Assembly: GCA_900110015.1 (NCBI GenBank)
Contig: FOCD01000001.1
Span: forward strand, 1,353,994 to 1,417,993
DNA: 64,000 bases
DNA from: Terribacillus saccharophilus
Lineage (GTDB): Bacteria > Bacillota > Bacilli > Bacillales > Amphibacillaceae
Reading direction: 5' to 3'
The position numbers were made by a program, and so were the translations under genes. Under the pieces are notes generated by a model, which worked only from the letters and a program-made list of their open reading frames with translations, did no database searches and had not been told where the DNA came from. This document shows, piece by piece, positions 1 through 10,278 of this stretch (its first letter is position 1; every line of letters begins with the position of its first letter).

Positions 1-584
1 CCCATGATGAACAGCACAGCTTTTTCAGGAGAAAACCCAAGTTGCTCCAAACCGACCCGACGATTACCTTGAATAAGCTCATCCCGCACAACCGCTCCAA
101 CCCATTCTGCTTTCTTAGCAGAAACATGTGATACCGTTTCTGCAAATGTTGTCACGATTTTCTTTGCGAATGGCATAGCAAGCTTATTCGCGAGTCCCGG
201 TGTGATATCTGATTCATGAATGACAGCTGGAATATGACGGAGCCAAGATGCAAACAAGACTGGCACCGAAACGAATCCACCTTTTGAGAAAATTACATGT
301 GGTTTCACTTTCCCCATGATTCGATACGCCTGCATTGTTCCTTTCATCACTTTGAAAGGATCCTTGAAATTCTCTTTGGACATGTACCTTCTCAGTTTTC
401 CTGTTGAGATACTATGATAGGTAACGCCTTCCATCGGTTCAATAAGGTCACGCTCTATTCCATTTTTTGAACCAATGTAATCGATCTTCCATCCTTCCTG
501 CCTGAATACAGGAATCAAGGCCACGTTCACGATTACATGGCCGGCAGTGCCGCCCCCCGTAAATAGAATCCGTTTTTCCTTCAT
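1..584 (-). CDS. murG: MurG-type UDP-GlcNAc:undecaprenyl-PP-MurNAc-pentapeptide GlcNAc transferase, C-terminus beyond the window
   Basis: I translated the minus strand from the ATG at 582-584; the frame is open to the window edge (about 194 residues). The protein begins [17 protein letters not shown], the glycine-rich nucleotide-sugar loop of MurG, and continues with [11 protein letters not shown] and [12 protein letters not shown], both MurG hallmarks. MurG adds GlcNAc to lipid I to form lipid II on the inner face of the membrane. The N-terminus resembles the second, non-dcw MurG of the Bacillus cereus group more than the dcw-cluster enzyme, and no dcw genes lie nearby, so it is probably a paralogue. 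Where related proteins have HVTPN after the loop, this one has HVIVN, losing the proline. A poor ribosome site (GGGAAGGA about 9 bases upstream) precedes the start. The acceptor half is sure; the C-terminal UDP-GlcNAc half cannot be seen. Confidence 0.85.
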   Translation of the reverse strand, partial: MKEKRILFTGGGTAGHVIVNVALIPVFRQEGWKIDYIGSKNGIERDLIEPMEGVTYHSISTGKLRRYMSKENFKDPFKVMKGTMQAYRIMGKVKPHVIFSKGGFVSVPVLFASWLRHIPAVIHESDITPGLANKLAMPFAKKIVTTFAETVSHVSAKKAEWVGAVVRDELIQGNRRVGLEQLGFSPEKAVLFIM

Positions 585-766
585 GTTGTAAATCCTTCCC
601 TTTCCCATTAAAAGCACTTCTCTATTTAATATATCTGTAATTTATTTGTAATATAAACGAAACATTTTATCGCCTATTCTATCCTAAAGGATAATTTAGA
701 AAAAAGAAAGGGCTTTTTGGCATATGACCAATATATGCTTTTTACATGTTCATTTTTCCTAAAAAC

Positions 767-797
767 AGAAAAAAACAGCAGTGAAATACTGCTGTTC
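767..797 (-). terminator. Rho-independent terminator of yhbH
   Basis: The minus strand reads AACAGCAGT, a 5-base loop, ACTGCTGTT and then seven T residues. The hairpin overlaps the yhbH stop codon and separates yhbH from the murG paralogue, which must therefore have its own promoter in 600-766. That gap is AT-rich and I see no convincing promoter boxes in it. Confidence 0.85.
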
Positions 798-1959
798 AAA
801 CGGTGATTTCGGCTTCTTCGTTCGAGAAGAAGCGATGCATTGCATAGAAGACATCGGTTTTCTTTCGCAGCACATAATAACGGAATTTCGGATGTTCCAT
901 TTTACGGAAAATCTGCATCAATGTAGAATGACGGTTATACTGGTTGACCTCTCCGTAGCCGAACATACTTGATTTCTCGATAAGCTGATTGATTAAACCA
1001 ATGCATCGACTGTTATCAGAAGTAAGGTTGTCACCATCTGAAAAATGGAACGGATAAATATTATAAGCCGATGGTGGATATTTCTCGTCTATTAACTGTA
1101 ATGCTTTCCTGTAAGCAGATGAACAGATTGTACCCCCGCTTTCTCCTTTAGAGAAAAAGGACTCTTCATCGACAACATTCGCTTCTGTATGATGAGCAAT
1201 GAATTCGATTTCGACTGTTTCGTATTTCGTTCGCAGGAATCTTGTCATCCAAAAGAAGAAGCTTCTAGCCACATATTTCTCCCAATTTCCCATACTGCCG
1301 CTCGTATCCAGCATAGCAAGTACGACAGCCTTCGAATCTGGTTTTTCAATCGTGTCCCATGTTTTGTAACGCACATCTTCTGGATAAATCGGAGCAAACG
1401 ATGCTGTGCCGCTTAGAGCATTTCGTTTGAACGCCTCTAGCATTGTTCGTTTTTTGTCAATATTACCGACAAGCCCAGTTTTTCGGATGTCATGAAACGC
1501 AATATCCGTTACAATCATCTGCTGTTCATCTTTCTGCTCCAAATTCGGCAGTTCAAGCTGACTGTAGAAATTCTCTTCCAGTTCTTCAAATGATACTTCT
1601 GCTTCATAGTAGTCTTGACCTGGCTGGTCTCCAGCTTCCCCTTGCCCTTTGCCAGGCGCCTTCTGCTGACCGCCGGCACGCCCCAGCACATCTCCAACTT
1701 TACTATCGCCTTTTCCTTGGCCGGCATGCTTATTCTTGTCTTGACTATAGCGGATTTTGTATTCATCCAATGATCTAATCGGTATCTTGATCAGATCTTT
1801 TCCATTAGACATGATAATATTTTCTTCCGTGATCAAATCGGGCAGCTTGTTCTTCAATACTTCCTGGACCTTCTCCTGATGCCGCTTTTGATCATCATAT
1901 CCTTTTCGATGGAGGGACCAGTCTTCTTCTGACACTGCAAAATGGTTGGAATCACTCAT
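796..1959 (-). CDS. yhbH: YhbH, sporulation protein of the DUF444 family
   Basis: This 387-residue protein matches B. subtilis YhbH, a DUF444 protein needed for normal sporulation and usually co-encoded with the kinase PrkA. A charged N-terminal part with a Gly/Lys/Gln-rich stretch at about residues 88-115 is followed by a von Willebrand A-like half. The MIDAS-like motif LDTSGSMG lies at about 216-223, and GGT and FSDGDN follow later, as expected for the fold. The start has a strong AAGGAGG seven bases upstream. In B. subtilis yhbH follows prkA directly; here prkA is about 16 kb away and yhbH sits after a ger operon. The 80-base gap upstream has a poor sigma-E-like -10 (CATAAGAT), so its expression is unresolved. 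Confidence 0.92.
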   Translation of the reverse strand: MSDSNHFAVSEEDWSLHRKGYDDQKRHQEKVQEVLKNKLPDLITEENIIMSNGKDLIKIPIRSLDEYKIRYSQDKNKHAGQGKGDSKVGDVLGRAGGQQKAPGKGQGEAGDQPGQDYYEAEVSFEELEENFYSQLELPNLEQKDEQQMIVTDIAFHDIRKTGLVGNIDKKRTMLEAFKRNALSGTASFAPIYPEDVRYKTWDTIEKPDSKAVVLAMLDTSGSMGNWEKYVARSFFFWMTRFLRTKYETVEIEFIAHHTEANVVDEESFFSKGESGGTICSSAYRKALQLIDEKYPPSAYNIYPFHFSDGDNLTSDNSRCIGLINQLIEKSSMFGYGEVNQYNRHSTLMQIFRKMEHPKFRYYVLRKKTDVFYAMHRFFSNEEAEITV

Positions 1960-2040
1960 TCGCCAGCCTCCTTAAGATAATTAGTCTATCTTATGCGGGA
2001 GTGCTGCTATTGATTAAACAAACTATAGAAAACTGTTAAA

Positions 2041-3159
2041 TTATCTGAAAATTCCGCGTGAACGGATGTTTACAGTAATATGCGGAACGATTTTGATCTC
2101 CTTGAAATCCTTTTCCCAATCGAGTTTCTCCCAATATGATGGATAATGGCCGTACATGCTGCGGCCAATTCCGAAAACATCGCTATTTGCTTCTTGGATA
2201 GTTCGGATAGTTTCATTTGCCTGATCAGTAAGTGCTTGTTCAAGGTTTTTCTTGACCTCAGGCAAATCACTTAAAGAAAGGTGGTCTTGTGGATATTCTT
2301 GAATCATTACCGTCAATTCCAGTTTGATATCAGTTCTAACCTTGTTTTGTTTATCAGGTTTTGATTTCACACTGCTTGAGAAATCCTCAATATTAATAGT
2401 TGTATAGTTATCTGGTTCGGGTTTCTTTCCTTCATACAGCTTAGTACTAATTCTAGCTACTTTACCTTTTACTTTCTTCATCAGCAAAAATAATGTCGTG
2501 TGGTCGTAATCAATATCTTTACCTGTATAGCTGGATTTATGGAAGAGTGCCAATCCTTCATAAGATACTGTTTTACCAGCATCCCCAACTTCCATTAAGG
2601 GTAAGACAAAATCCTCCCCTTCTTCATACAGCTCTGATCCTATCGATTGTAAACTTACCTCGACCGAATTTGTCGTTTCAACTTCGGACTCAATAATACC
2701 TTCTATATATTCACTTGGACGAACCTCTGATTCCGGAACAACTTTAAGTGCCTGTTCTGCACTCCCTTTCACAACTACAGGAACACAATCCAAATGCATC
2801 CTTGGATCACGGTAATAAGCATCCAAGTATGGATAAATGTCTTGTTTGGCAAGATTCGATCCCAGTAATACAACATCTAGCTGAGCTGGACTATAGGTAG
2901 ACGATAGCCGCCTGTCTATATTACTTCGTGATTGAGACGAAGTCTTTCCAGTGGAGGTAAGGAACTGTGTGGATTCTTTTCCTGGGCCCTGCGAACTGTT
3001 TTGTACATTTGGTATGAGAATTGTATTCTTATAAACACCATCATCCGTCAAATCATAGGCAGCCGTGATGCCGAGCTTTACTTCCTTGAATTCGCGCGCA
3101 TCCCAGCAGCCAGATAATAGCAGGATGCAGCATAAGAGAATCATTGTAAGTTTTTTCAT
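2041..3159 (-). CDS. Ger(x)C family spore germination lipoprotein
   Basis: This is the C subunit of a GerA-type nutrient germinant receptor, an inner-membrane lipoprotein of the dormant spore. The N-terminus MKKLTMILLCCILLLSGCWD is a lipoprotein signal with lipobox LLSGC and the family's typical CWD after the modified Cys. At 372 residues it has the usual length. It is the last gene of an A-B-C operon and overlaps the permease gene by four bases (ATGA), suggesting coupled translation; AAAAGGGG lies upstream. The germinant cannot be told from sequence, and the set may be any of the GerA, GerB, GerK or later paralogues. Confidence 0.93.
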   Translation of the reverse strand: MKKLTMILLCCILLLSGCWDAREFKEVKLGITAAYDLTDDGVYKNTILIPNVQNSSQGPGKESTQFLTSTGKTSSQSRSNIDRRLSSTYSPAQLDVVLLGSNLAKQDIYPYLDAYYRDPRMHLDCVPVVVKGSAEQALKVVPESEVRPSEYIEGIIESEVETTNSVEVSLQSIGSELYEEGEDFVLPLMEVGDAGKTVSYEGLALFHKSSYTGKDIDYDHTTLFLLMKKVKGKVARISTKLYEGKKPEPDNYTTINIEDFSSSVKSKPDKQNKVRTDIKLELTVMIQEYPQDHLSLSDLPEVKKNLEQALTDQANETIRTIQEANSDVFGIGRSMYGHYPSYWEKLDWEKDFKEIKIVPHITVNIRSRGIFR

Positions 3160-4265
3160 TGTGCGGTCCCCTTTTGTTTATCCTTTCGGCGCATGAATGA
3201 AAGCACGAATAAGAGGAGTGGAATATATATTGTGAATGCTTCCGTAATCTTATCCTGAAAGTCAATGATACTTCTGATATTCTCTTCATTTAATCCACCC
3301 CAATAAGCAACTCCCAGAACAATGACGGATGCAGAATATACGTTCAACATTTTTTTCTTTTGCTTAGGCACTTTTGCAAAAGCTCTTTCTGCAGCATACA
3401 GATAAGCAGCGAATGCTGTCATGGCAAAAACAGTCCACATGGCAAGTACAAAGATATCGATCCTTGTAATAATGACAGAATCTGCCGTCCGCAGCATATA
3501 CAGAACTGGTTGCGATACATGATCTATCTGATCTGTACCAAAATGAGCAAAGGATACAATGACTGTATATAAGTAGAAAGAAATGACAAGCAAATGAGCT
3601 CCTACTAGCGTGCGTGTTTTCTGTTTAATGCTTCCTTCCGTATAAGGAATGAATAGCAATAACAGAACATAACTGCTTAAGGAATAAATGGTCACTCTTA
3701 CTCCTTCGACATACTCTGAAAAAGATGCTTGCCCCATTGGAAGCAAGTAAATAAATTTTGCATCCACGAATCCGAATAAAAATAAGGCAGAAATGATAAA
3801 CAAAATAATAGCAAAAAAGGTAAACACCTTCGCTATCAAGGTTAGACCACCAGAAATCGTGTAGAGCGCACTGATAACAAGTAATGCATATAACACTAAA
3901 ACCGGCGTCTCTGGCAGCAACCATTGATTGATTAACTCACCGTAGGACGTTAAAAGATAGATAGCAACAACTAGAAAATACACATAGTATCCAAACCCCA
4001 CCAATGCGCCCAAAACTTTACCAAAAGTACTTTGTAAAATCTCGAATAGACCTTCACCTGGATAGCATTTGCTTATATGCAATATCATCAAAACAAAAAA
4101 TATTGAGATTACACCGCCAATCAGCAATGCGATCCATCCATCAGCTCCTGCCTCTCTATGTAGAACAGTAGACAAATTAAGGATATCGACGCCGATTTGA
4201 CTCTGAATAAAAATGTAAGCCAGTTGAGATAAAGTGATTTTTTGTTTTGTATTACTTTTTGCCAT
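3156..4265 (-). CDS. GerAB/GerB family germinant receptor permease subunit
   Basis: This 369-residue integral membrane protein has about ten hydrophobic segments and belongs to the endospore germination permease family, in the APC superfamily. In GerA-type receptors this subunit is thought to bind the germinant. I chose the internal ATG (MAKSNTKQKITLSQ) over the upstream GTG because GAGTGA sits five bases before it. The start lies inside the end of the A-subunit gene (14-base overlap), and the stop overlaps the C-subunit start. The order A-B-C matches canonical ger operons. Confidence 0.92.
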   Translation of the reverse strand: MAKSNTKQKITLSQLAYIFIQSQIGVDILNLSTVLHREAGADGWIALLIGGVISIFFVLMILHISKCYPGEGLFEILQSTFGKVLGALVGFGYYVYFLVVAIYLLTSYGELINQWLLPETPVLVLYALLVISALYTISGGLTLIAKVFTFFAIILFIISALFLFGFVDAKFIYLLPMGQASFSEYVEGVRVTIYSLSSYVLLLLFIPYTEGSIKQKTRTLVGAHLLVISFYLYTVIVSFAHFGTDQIDHVSQPVLYMLRTADSVIITRIDIFVLAMWTVFAMTAFAAYLYAAERAFAKVPKQKKKMLNVYSASVIVLGVAYWGGLNEENIRSIIDFQDKITEAFTIYIPLLLFVLSFMRRKDKQKGTAQ

Positions 4266-5748
4266 GTTTATCACTCAATTCATTTGACTTGTACGGGCGT
4301 GGTGATTCTAATTGTTCTGGCCGGCGCTTCATTAAGAATTGCGGCACACGTATTACTGTGTCTTTTAAATCTCTGAACTGGATAGGCGTAAAATAGCTTA
4401 ATCCCAATGATTCCATGCGACATAGATGAATAAGCACCATAAGTAAACCGAAGGTAATCCCGATGAAGCCAAGAACTGAGCTCAGGATTATCAGCGGGAA
4501 AGTCAGTATTCTTAATGAATCACTCATTTCATTAGATGGTACAACAAAGGAAGCCAGAGATGTAAGGGCAATCACGATTACCATCAAATTAGATACCAAT
4601 CCTGCTGTTACAATCGCATCACCGATAACAAGACCTCCGACAATACCGATTGTCGAACCAATAGGGGATGGCAGTCTGATCCCAGATTCTCGTATGAGTT
4701 CAATGACAATTACCATTAGCACTGCTTCGACAATAGGCGGGTAAGCTATATCCCTGATAGCACCTAAGACTGGTGAAATCAATTCTTCTGGAATCACTTC
4801 ATAATGAAAGCCAACTACTGCAATATAAAATGACGGCAGCGTAATCGCCAGAATAAAACTGAACAGGCGAATTAAACGAATATACGTCGCAACTAGCCAA
4901 CGAGTATTATAATCATCAGGTGATTGATAGAAAGCATAGAAAGTCACCGGAGCAATAAGACAAGTAGGATTGTTCGCAAAAAGAATCGCAATTCTTCCCT
5001 CCATGAGCTGTGAAACTGTCTTATCTGGCCTTTCCGTACTTAAGAATTGCGGAAAGATACTATACGTACGATCCTCAATATATTCACTGAAAGCCCCAGC
5101 ACTCAACAGTGCATCACTGCTGATATTTTTCACCCTTGTTTCCAGTTCCTTCACTACACCTGGATTGACTATACCCTCCACATAAACCAAAGCGATTTCA
5201 GACTCTGTATAATCGCCAACCGTCTGTTTTTTTATGGTTAGACTGCGATGCTGGATACGGCGGCGAATGAGGTTGATATTTTGCTTAATGTCTTCATTAA
5301 AGCCATCATGAGATCCTTTGATGACCTTTTCATTCATTGGCTCCATGATAGCCCGAGTTACATTTTGCTGCACATTAAAGAAATAGCATGTAGCGTTCCC
5401 TTCAATTATATAGACAGACTTACCTTCCAGAAGCGCAGATACTGCTTTATTAAGATCATCACTTTCTTCCCGATCTTTAATTTTTTGAATATCTCCATCC
5501 ATTTCCCTTAGCGGTGTGAAGATATACCGCTGCATCTTATCTGGATCGGTAATGTCATCTAAGTAAAGCAATGCTTGTTTATTACCTGGAAGCAGCCGTA
5601 CTTTTAAATCGGTCGAATTCTTCAATTCTTCCTGGATGTAGCGTATGTTCTTCTCTAGTGATGCTGTGGATCGATGCGGCGGCATCTTGTCTTCTCTTAT
5701 AACTTTCTCCTGCACTTGCTGGTTATTTTTCTGCTTAAAGAAACCCAT
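4252..5748 (-). CDS. GerA family spore germination protein, A subunit
   Basis: This is a 498-residue A subunit of a GerA-type receptor. A hydrophilic N-terminal half of about 290 residues precedes a membrane half with about five or six segments, including the conserved PSFYIAVVGFHYEVIP and LPSPIGSTIGIVGGLVIG stretches. The start is the ATG giving MGFFKQKNNQ, with AAAGGTG upstream; the longer frame has no ribosome site. It opens the operon just after the odhB terminator. I looked for a sigma-G promoter in 5749-5822 and found no clean match, so the forespore timing expected for this family is inferred only. Confidence 0.93.
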   Translation of the reverse strand: MGFFKQKNNQQVQEKVIREDKMPPHRSTASLEKNIRYIQEELKNSTDLKVRLLPGNKQALLYLDDITDPDKMQRYIFTPLREMDGDIQKIKDREESDDLNKAVSALLEGKSVYIIEGNATCYFFNVQQNVTRAIMEPMNEKVIKGSHDGFNEDIKQNINLIRRRIQHRSLTIKKQTVGDYTESEIALVYVEGIVNPGVVKELETRVKNISSDALLSAGAFSEYIEDRTYSIFPQFLSTERPDKTVSQLMEGRIAILFANNPTCLIAPVTFYAFYQSPDDYNTRWLVATYIRLIRLFSFILAITLPSFYIAVVGFHYEVIPEELISPVLGAIRDIAYPPIVEAVLMVIVIELIRESGIRLPSPIGSTIGIVGGLVIGDAIVTAGLVSNLMVIVIALTSLASFVVPSNEMSDSLRILTFPLIILSSVLGFIGITFGLLMVLIHLCRMESLGLSYFTPIQFRDLKDTVIRVPQFLMKRRPEQLESPRPYKSNELSDKHGKK

Positions 5749-5822
5749 GTCGACGCACCTTTCCAGTTCCATTTCCGTTAGTTTGTGCAGGTACAGGAAA
5801 GATATGTAGGAAAAGAGAATGC

Positions 5823-5853
5823 AAAAAAACCGCCCTCATTATGAGGGCGGTTT
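5823..5853 (-). terminator. Rho-independent terminator of odhAB
   Basis: On the minus strand ACCGCCCTCAT pairs with ATGAGGGCGGT and is followed by seven T residues. It lies 9 bases after the odhB stop codon and before the ger operon. Confidence 0.93.
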
Positions 5854-5861
5854 CGTATAGC

Positions 5862-7127
5862 TTAACCTTCCAAAAGGAGATCGTATGGATCTTCAAGCAA
5901 TTGCTTGATACGTACAAGGAACTGGACTGCATCTTTTCCATCGACGATACGATGATCGTAGGAAAGTGCAAGGTACATCATCGGACGAATCTGGATTGTA
6001 TCATCCGGCATGGCAATTGGACGTTTCTGGATTGTATGCATCCCTAGGATACCGACTTGTGGTGTATTTAGTATCGGTGTAGAAACGAGTGAACCAAAAA
6101 TACCGCCATTTGTAATAGTAAATGAGCCACCGTTCAGTTCATTCAAGCTTAACTCTTTGTTACGGGCTTTCTTGCCTAATCGGGAAATCTCGCTTTCAAT
6201 GCCTGCAAAGTCTAGTCGATCAGCATCCCGCACGACTGGAACAACTAGTCCATCGTCGGTAGATACAGCGATACCAACATCGTAGAACTTTTTCAGAACA
6301 ATTTCATTATCCTGAATTTCAGCATTGATGTAAGGGAATTCCTTCAATGCCCCGACAACCGCTTTTGTAAAGAAGCTCATAAATCCAAGCTTCACATCAT
6401 GTTTTTCAAGGAATTTATCCTTACGTTGACTTCGAAGCTGCATGACTGCTGTCATGTCGACTTCATTGAAAGTGGTAAGCATTGCAGATGTGTGCTGTGC
6501 TTCCACCAGTCTGTTTGCGATTGTTTGACGGCGGCGAGTCATTTTTACACGCTCTACTGGTTTTTCAAACTCTGTCTTTGCTGACTTCTTCGGTTTGTCA
6601 TCTTTGGCCTGCTTGGCAGGTTTTTCTTTCGGTTTCGCTGCTTCCTCAACATCTTCTGGTCGAACTCTGCCGAATGGATCACGTGCTGAGATCTCATCCA
6701 GGCTGATACCTAACTCACGAGCACGCTTGCGAGCTGCTGGAGTTGCCAGTGTATTCTTATTGGCTGCAGCAGGTTCTGCTGCTTCGACCTTTGTCTCTTC
6801 CTTCTTCTCTTCAGCCGGAGCTTCCGCTACAGCTGCCGCTTCTGCTTTCGTCTCTTCTGCTGCAGAAGTGTCTGCTTCGCCGCCAGCTTCTCCATTTTCG
6901 TCAACCGTAGCAATGATATCGCCTACTTCTACATCATCGCCAGCTTCCTTTAACAGTTCCTTCACCACACCGCTATACTCCGCATTGACTTCCACATTTA
7001 CCTTATCTGTTTCCAATTCGAGGACAGGATCTCCCTTCTCAACATGGTCACCTGGATTGACTAACCACTCGGAGATTGTTCCCTCTGTAATTGATTCTGC
7101 CAGCTCTGGTACTTTTAGTTCCTTCAT
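5862..7127 (-). CDS. odhB: OdhB, dihydrolipoyl succinyltransferase (E2o)
   Basis: E2 of the 2-oxoglutarate dehydrogenase complex transfers the succinyl group from lipoamide to CoA in the TCA cycle. The 421-residue protein shows an N-terminal lipoyl domain (residues 1-77, lipoylated Lys42 in TDKVNVE), a long Ala/Glu/Lys linker (about 80-125), a peripheral subunit-binding domain starting [14 protein letters not shown], a second charged linker, and a catalytic core ending with [13 protein letters not shown], which holds the catalytic His. AGGAG sits eight bases before the start. The start overlaps the odhA stop by four bases, so E1 and E2 are translationally coupled. The E3 gene is not in the window, as is usual because E3 is shared. 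Confidence 0.97.
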   Translation of the reverse strand: MKELKVPELAESITEGTISEWLVNPGDHVEKGDPVLELETDKVNVEVNAEYSGVVKELLKEAGDDVEVGDIIATVDENGEAGGEADTSAAEETKAEAAAVAEAPAEEKKEETKVEAAEPAAANKNTLATPAARKRARELGISLDEISARDPFGRVRPEDVEEAAKPKEKPAKQAKDDKPKKSAKTEFEKPVERVKMTRRRQTIANRLVEAQHTSAMLTTFNEVDMTAVMQLRSQRKDKFLEKHDVKLGFMSFFTKAVVGALKEFPYINAEIQDNEIVLKKFYDVGIAVSTDDGLVVPVVRDADRLDFAGIESEISRLGKKARNKELSLNELNGGSFTITNGGIFGSLVSTPILNTPQVGILGMHTIQKRPIAMPDDTIQIRPMMYLALSYDHRIVDGKDAVQFLVRIKQLLEDPYDLLLEG

Positions 7128-9970
7128 ACGCTAACTCCTCCCTTGGACAGCTTTAAGGCTTGGTTGATGATCTGCTTTTGTTCTGTTTTATGGACAGCAG
7201 GTTTTCCTACTGCAGGTGATGCACGATCTGGACGGCCAATATACTCAAGTGTCTGATCTTCTGAAAGGATTGCTTCAATTCTGTCACGGACAAATGTCCA
7301 TGCCCCCATATTACGCGGTTCTTCCTGCACCCATCTCACTTCACTAATAGAAGGGTAATCTTCAAGGATTTGCTTAATTCTCTGGGCAGGGAACGGATAA
7401 AGCTGCTCAAGACGGACGATATGAAGTTCTTCAAATGCACCCGCATCTTTTTCCATTGCTTCTTCCAGATCCACCATCACTTTTCCGCTTCCTAATACAA
7501 GTGTTTTAGCTGTTTCAGTTGTTGCCTCGTTGTTCGGCTGAACGCGCAGAGAGGAGAAGCTTCCTTCTGTGAATTCTTCCAGCTTACTTGCCAGACGAGC
7601 ACTCCGCATCAAGCTTTTCGGAGTCATCAGTACAAGAGGTCTTGCCTCTTCCTTTCCACCAAGTTTCGCTTGTCTGCGCAGCAGGTGAAACAGCTGGGCG
7701 GAACTTGTCACATTTGCGATAATCAAATTATTCTCTGCTGCAAGCTGAAGGAATCTTTCGACCCGACCGCTAGAATGCTCCGGTCCTTGTCCCTCATATC
7801 CATGCGGCAGCAGCATAGCCATATTGGACTTTTCGCCCCATTTAGCTCGGCCAGCTGCAATAAACTGATCGAAAAGAACCTGTCCTGTATTAGCAAAGTC
7901 ACCGAATTGTGCTTCCCAAAGGACGAAAGCATTTGGATTGTGTACGCTATAACCATATTCAAAGCCGATAACACCAGCCTCTGATAGCGGACTATTATGA
8001 AGAGCAAATGATTTTGCTTCGTCCAATCCATGCAGCGGTGAATACGTTGCGTCTGTTTCGACATCATGCAGAACTGCATGTCGATGGGCAAATGTGCCTC
8101 GTTCTGAATCCTGACCCGTCAGACGTATTGGCGTGCCTTCCTGCAAGATGCTGGCATAAGCCAGAATCTCACCGACAGCCCAGTCTGCTTTACCTTCTTC
8201 TTCGAATGCTTGATGCCGTTTCGAGATAATCTTTATTAACTTCTTAAAGACTTGGAATCCTTCTGGTCTTTTCTGAAGCTGTCTATTAAGGGAGAACAGT
8301 GTATCTGCTGGGACACTAGTTTTGATCTTCGGCAGATCACATTTCAAAGCTTCCGGTTCTGGTTTCGGCAGCTTTTCCTTCGCAACTTCTTCCTTCATAT
8401 TCTGGAAGATATCCTTCAGGTGTTCACCGATTTGCGCACTAAGAGAGTCATAGCCATCTTGTCCTGTGACAACTTTTTCTTCTTCCAATTTCGCAGAGAA
8501 GATTTTCGCTACCGTATCATGTGCATCAATATCCTGATAAAGGATCGGCTGTGTCGAACGAGGTTCATCCATCTCGTTGTGTCCATATCGGCGGTAACCA
8601 ACAAGATCAATCAGGATGCTCTTATTGAAACGCTGGCGGTAACGGAAAGCAAGTAATGCTGCTGCCACACATGCAAGCGGGTCGTCAGCATTTACATGGA
8701 TAATTGGAATTTCGAAACCTTTTGCTAAATCACTTGCGTATCGAGTAGATCGTCCATCTCGGCGATTCGTTGTAAAGCCGACCTGGTTGTTTGCAATAAT
8801 ATGCACCGAACCAGCAGTCGAATAACCTGGTAAATCACCTAGGTTAAGCGTCTCAGCTACAACCCCTTCCCCGATGAAAGCAGCATCTCCATGAATGAGG
8901 ATACTAAGCGCTTTTGATGGGTCCTGATCCGGATACCCTGCTTGTGAGGTATCATCCTGTGCCGCTCTTGTAAATCCTTCTACGATCGGATTCACAAATT
9001 CTAAGTGAGACGGGTTGTTTGCCAATGTAATGGTTGTATGCTTCTCTTGCCCTTCATGATGTTCTGCTACAGCACCGAAATGGTACTTCACATCACCAGT
9101 CCAGCCGCCATGCAGCCCTCTTGATCCTTCTGAAGGAAGCAGTTCTTTCTCACCCGTATGATTGAATTCTGAGAAGATAAGATCGAAAGGCTTGCCTAAT
9201 ACATGTGCAAGTACAGACAGCCTTCCTCTATGTGCCATTCCAAGCATTACTTCATTTGTATCAGCGAGGCATGCTTCTTTAATGATAGAATCCAGCATCG
9301 GAACCATCGCTTCAAGACCTTCGATTGAGAAACGCTTCTGACCGACAAAAGTACGAGCCAGGAAAGATTCAAAGCCTTCCACATCTGTAAGCCGTTTCAA
9401 AATTTCCTTTTTATCAGTTTCACTCCACCCTGGAATATAGGATGCAGTTTCAATTTGGTCTTGCAGCCATTTTCGCTCTTCATGATTACCGACATGATCA
9501 TACTCGAAGGAAGTAGTACCTGCATACCTTTCCTTCAATAGCTGCACGGCATCCAAGGCCGTATGTACATTATTCGGAGCGTCTTCCCACACAAAGCTTG
9601 CCGGTATATCCCGCAAGTCAGATTCAGTTAACTGATAATCCTCCATTTTGGTCAGCACCGTAGTTTCTGCATGCTCTCCGCCTACCGGATAAATATCTGC
9701 TTCAAGATGGCCATAGCGGCGAATTGCTTCTACAAGCTGAATCGCAGCCGTAATTTTCTTAATGGATGCTTCGGACATTCCTGTTGATGGAGCGTCTTCC
9801 CCTTGACGCTGCATCACCCTTGGCTCTCCATGCGTATCGAATAGTTCCTTTAGTGATGCTTCCACTGATTCCGGATCTTGCCTGTATTTGTCGTATTGCT
9901 CTTCCACATAACCCATATTTGGTCCATGGAAGTTCTCCCAGAATCTTTCGCTAGATTCCTTTTGTCCCAC
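7124..9970 (-). CDS. odhA: OdhA, 2-oxoglutarate dehydrogenase E1
   Basis: The thiamine-diphosphate E1 decarboxylates 2-oxoglutarate and passes the succinyl group to OdhB. Motifs include [38 protein letters not shown] and the C-terminal transketolase-like half ([20 protein letters not shown]). At 948 residues it is normal for a Bacillus OdhA. I chose the GTG at 9968-9970 ([18 protein letters not shown]): GGGGGGAA lies six bases upstream, whereas the longer frame from a TTG would include that ribosome site in the coding region. Promoter and cre sites lie upstream, so the operon is probably repressed by CcpA, as known for B. subtilis odhAB. Confidence 0.96.
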   Translation of the reverse strand: MGQKESSERFWENFHGPNMGYVEEQYDKYRQDPESVEASLKELFDTHGEPRVMQRQGEDAPSTGMSEASIKKITAAIQLVEAIRRYGHLEADIYPVGGEHAETTVLTKMEDYQLTESDLRDIPASFVWEDAPNNVHTALDAVQLLKERYAGTTSFEYDHVGNHEERKWLQDQIETASYIPGWSETDKKEILKRLTDVEGFESFLARTFVGQKRFSIEGLEAMVPMLDSIIKEACLADTNEVMLGMAHRGRLSVLAHVLGKPFDLIFSEFNHTGEKELLPSEGSRGLHGGWTGDVKYHFGAVAEHHEGQEKHTTITLANNPSHLEFVNPIVEGFTRAAQDDTSQAGYPDQDPSKALSILIHGDAAFIGEGVVAETLNLGDLPGYSTAGSVHIIANNQVGFTTNRRDGRSTRYASDLAKGFEIPIIHVNADDPLACVAAALLAFRYRQRFNKSILIDLVGYRRYGHNEMDEPRSTQPILYQDIDAHDTVAKIFSAKLEEEKVVTGQDGYDSLSAQIGEHLKDIFQNMKEEVAKEKLPKPEPEALKCDLPKIKTSVPADTLFSLNRQLQKRPEGFQVFKKLIKIISKRHQAFEEEGKADWAVGEILAYASILQEGTPIRLTGQDSERGTFAHRHAVLHDVETDATYSPLHGLDEAKSFALHNSPLSEAGVIGFEYGYSVHNPNAFVLWEAQFGDFANTGQVLFDQFIAAGRAKWGEKSNMAMLLPHGYEGQGPEHSSGRVERFLQLAAENNLIIANVTSSAQLFHLLRRQAKLGGKEEARPLVLMTPKSLMRSARLASKLEEFTEGSFSSLRVQPNNEATTETAKTLVLGSGKVMVDLEEAMEKDAGAFEELHIVRLEQLYPFPAQRIKQILEDYPSISEVRWVQEEPRNMGAWTFVRDRIEAILSEDQTLEYIGRPDRASPAVGKPAVHKTEQKQIINQALKLSKGGVSV

Positions 9971-10065
9971 GACTGTTCCCCCCAATAGAAGTAACTTTTT
10001 TTAAAATAGCAAAGGCTTAGGAATTGGAAATTATTTTAAGTAACTTAATACGTTTTCACACTCCC

Positions 10066-10094
10066 AATATACCGTAACCAGACGAAACTTACAA
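10066..10094 (-). promoter_or_regulatory. Sigma-A promoter of odhAB
   Basis: On the minus strand TTGTAA (10089-10094) is followed after exactly 17 bases by TATATT (10066-10071). It lies about 95 bases upstream of the odhA start and next to two cre-like sites. This is inference from motif match. Confidence 0.6.
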
Positions 10095-10113
10095 CTAAAA
10101 CAAGAAAATTTTT

Positions 10114-10127
10114 AAAACGCTTTCTTT
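10114..10127 (-). promoter_or_regulatory. cre-like site upstream of the odhAB promoter
   Basis: On the minus strand AAAGAAAGCGTTTT resembles the CcpA operator (WTGNAANCGNWWNCAW) with a mismatched TG. It lies 19 bases upstream of the predicted -35. Confidence 0.4.
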
Positions 10128-10175
10128 ATTGATATATAAGGGTTTATATAATGCCACTTCATAAATATCATCATT

Positions 10176-10191
10176 TTGAAAGCGTTTTTAC
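10176..10191 (+). promoter_or_regulatory. cre site (CcpA operator) upstream of odhAB
   Basis: TTGAAAGCGTTTTTAC matches the catabolite-responsive element at the TG, AA, CG and WW positions, with one mismatch in the terminal CA. Together with the neighbouring half-match it supports carbon catabolite control of odhAB. The gap 9971-10278 otherwise holds only the promoter and the terminator of the next gene. Confidence 0.55.
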
Positions 10192-10230
10192 ATTTTTGTT
10201 TCAGCAAGAAAAAATCATTGCTTTTTTAAA

Positions 10231-10273
10231 TTAAAAAAGAGGATAATTGGAAAGCTATTTTCCAATTATCCTC
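10231..10273 (-). terminator. Strong terminator of the surface phosphoesterase gene
   Basis: A 15-base stem (GAGGATAATTGGAAA with its complement) around a short loop is followed on the minus strand by TTTTTTAA. It lies six bases after the stop codon. Confidence 0.92.
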
Positions 10274-10278
10274 CATTT

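Noticed and set aside
5749-5822. Possible sigma-G promoter for the ger operon
   Set aside because: CATATCT and GCATT elements were seen, but the spacing and -10 do not fit the consensus.
6595-7134. 179-codon plus-strand frame rich in Ala and Ser
   Set aside because: It is the antisense of the Ala/Glu/Lys-rich linker of odhB; composition explains the open frame and there is no ribosome site.
7670-8656. Several 70-134 codon frames opposite odhA
   Set aside because: Shadows of a long conserved gene, no ribosome sites and no family resemblance.
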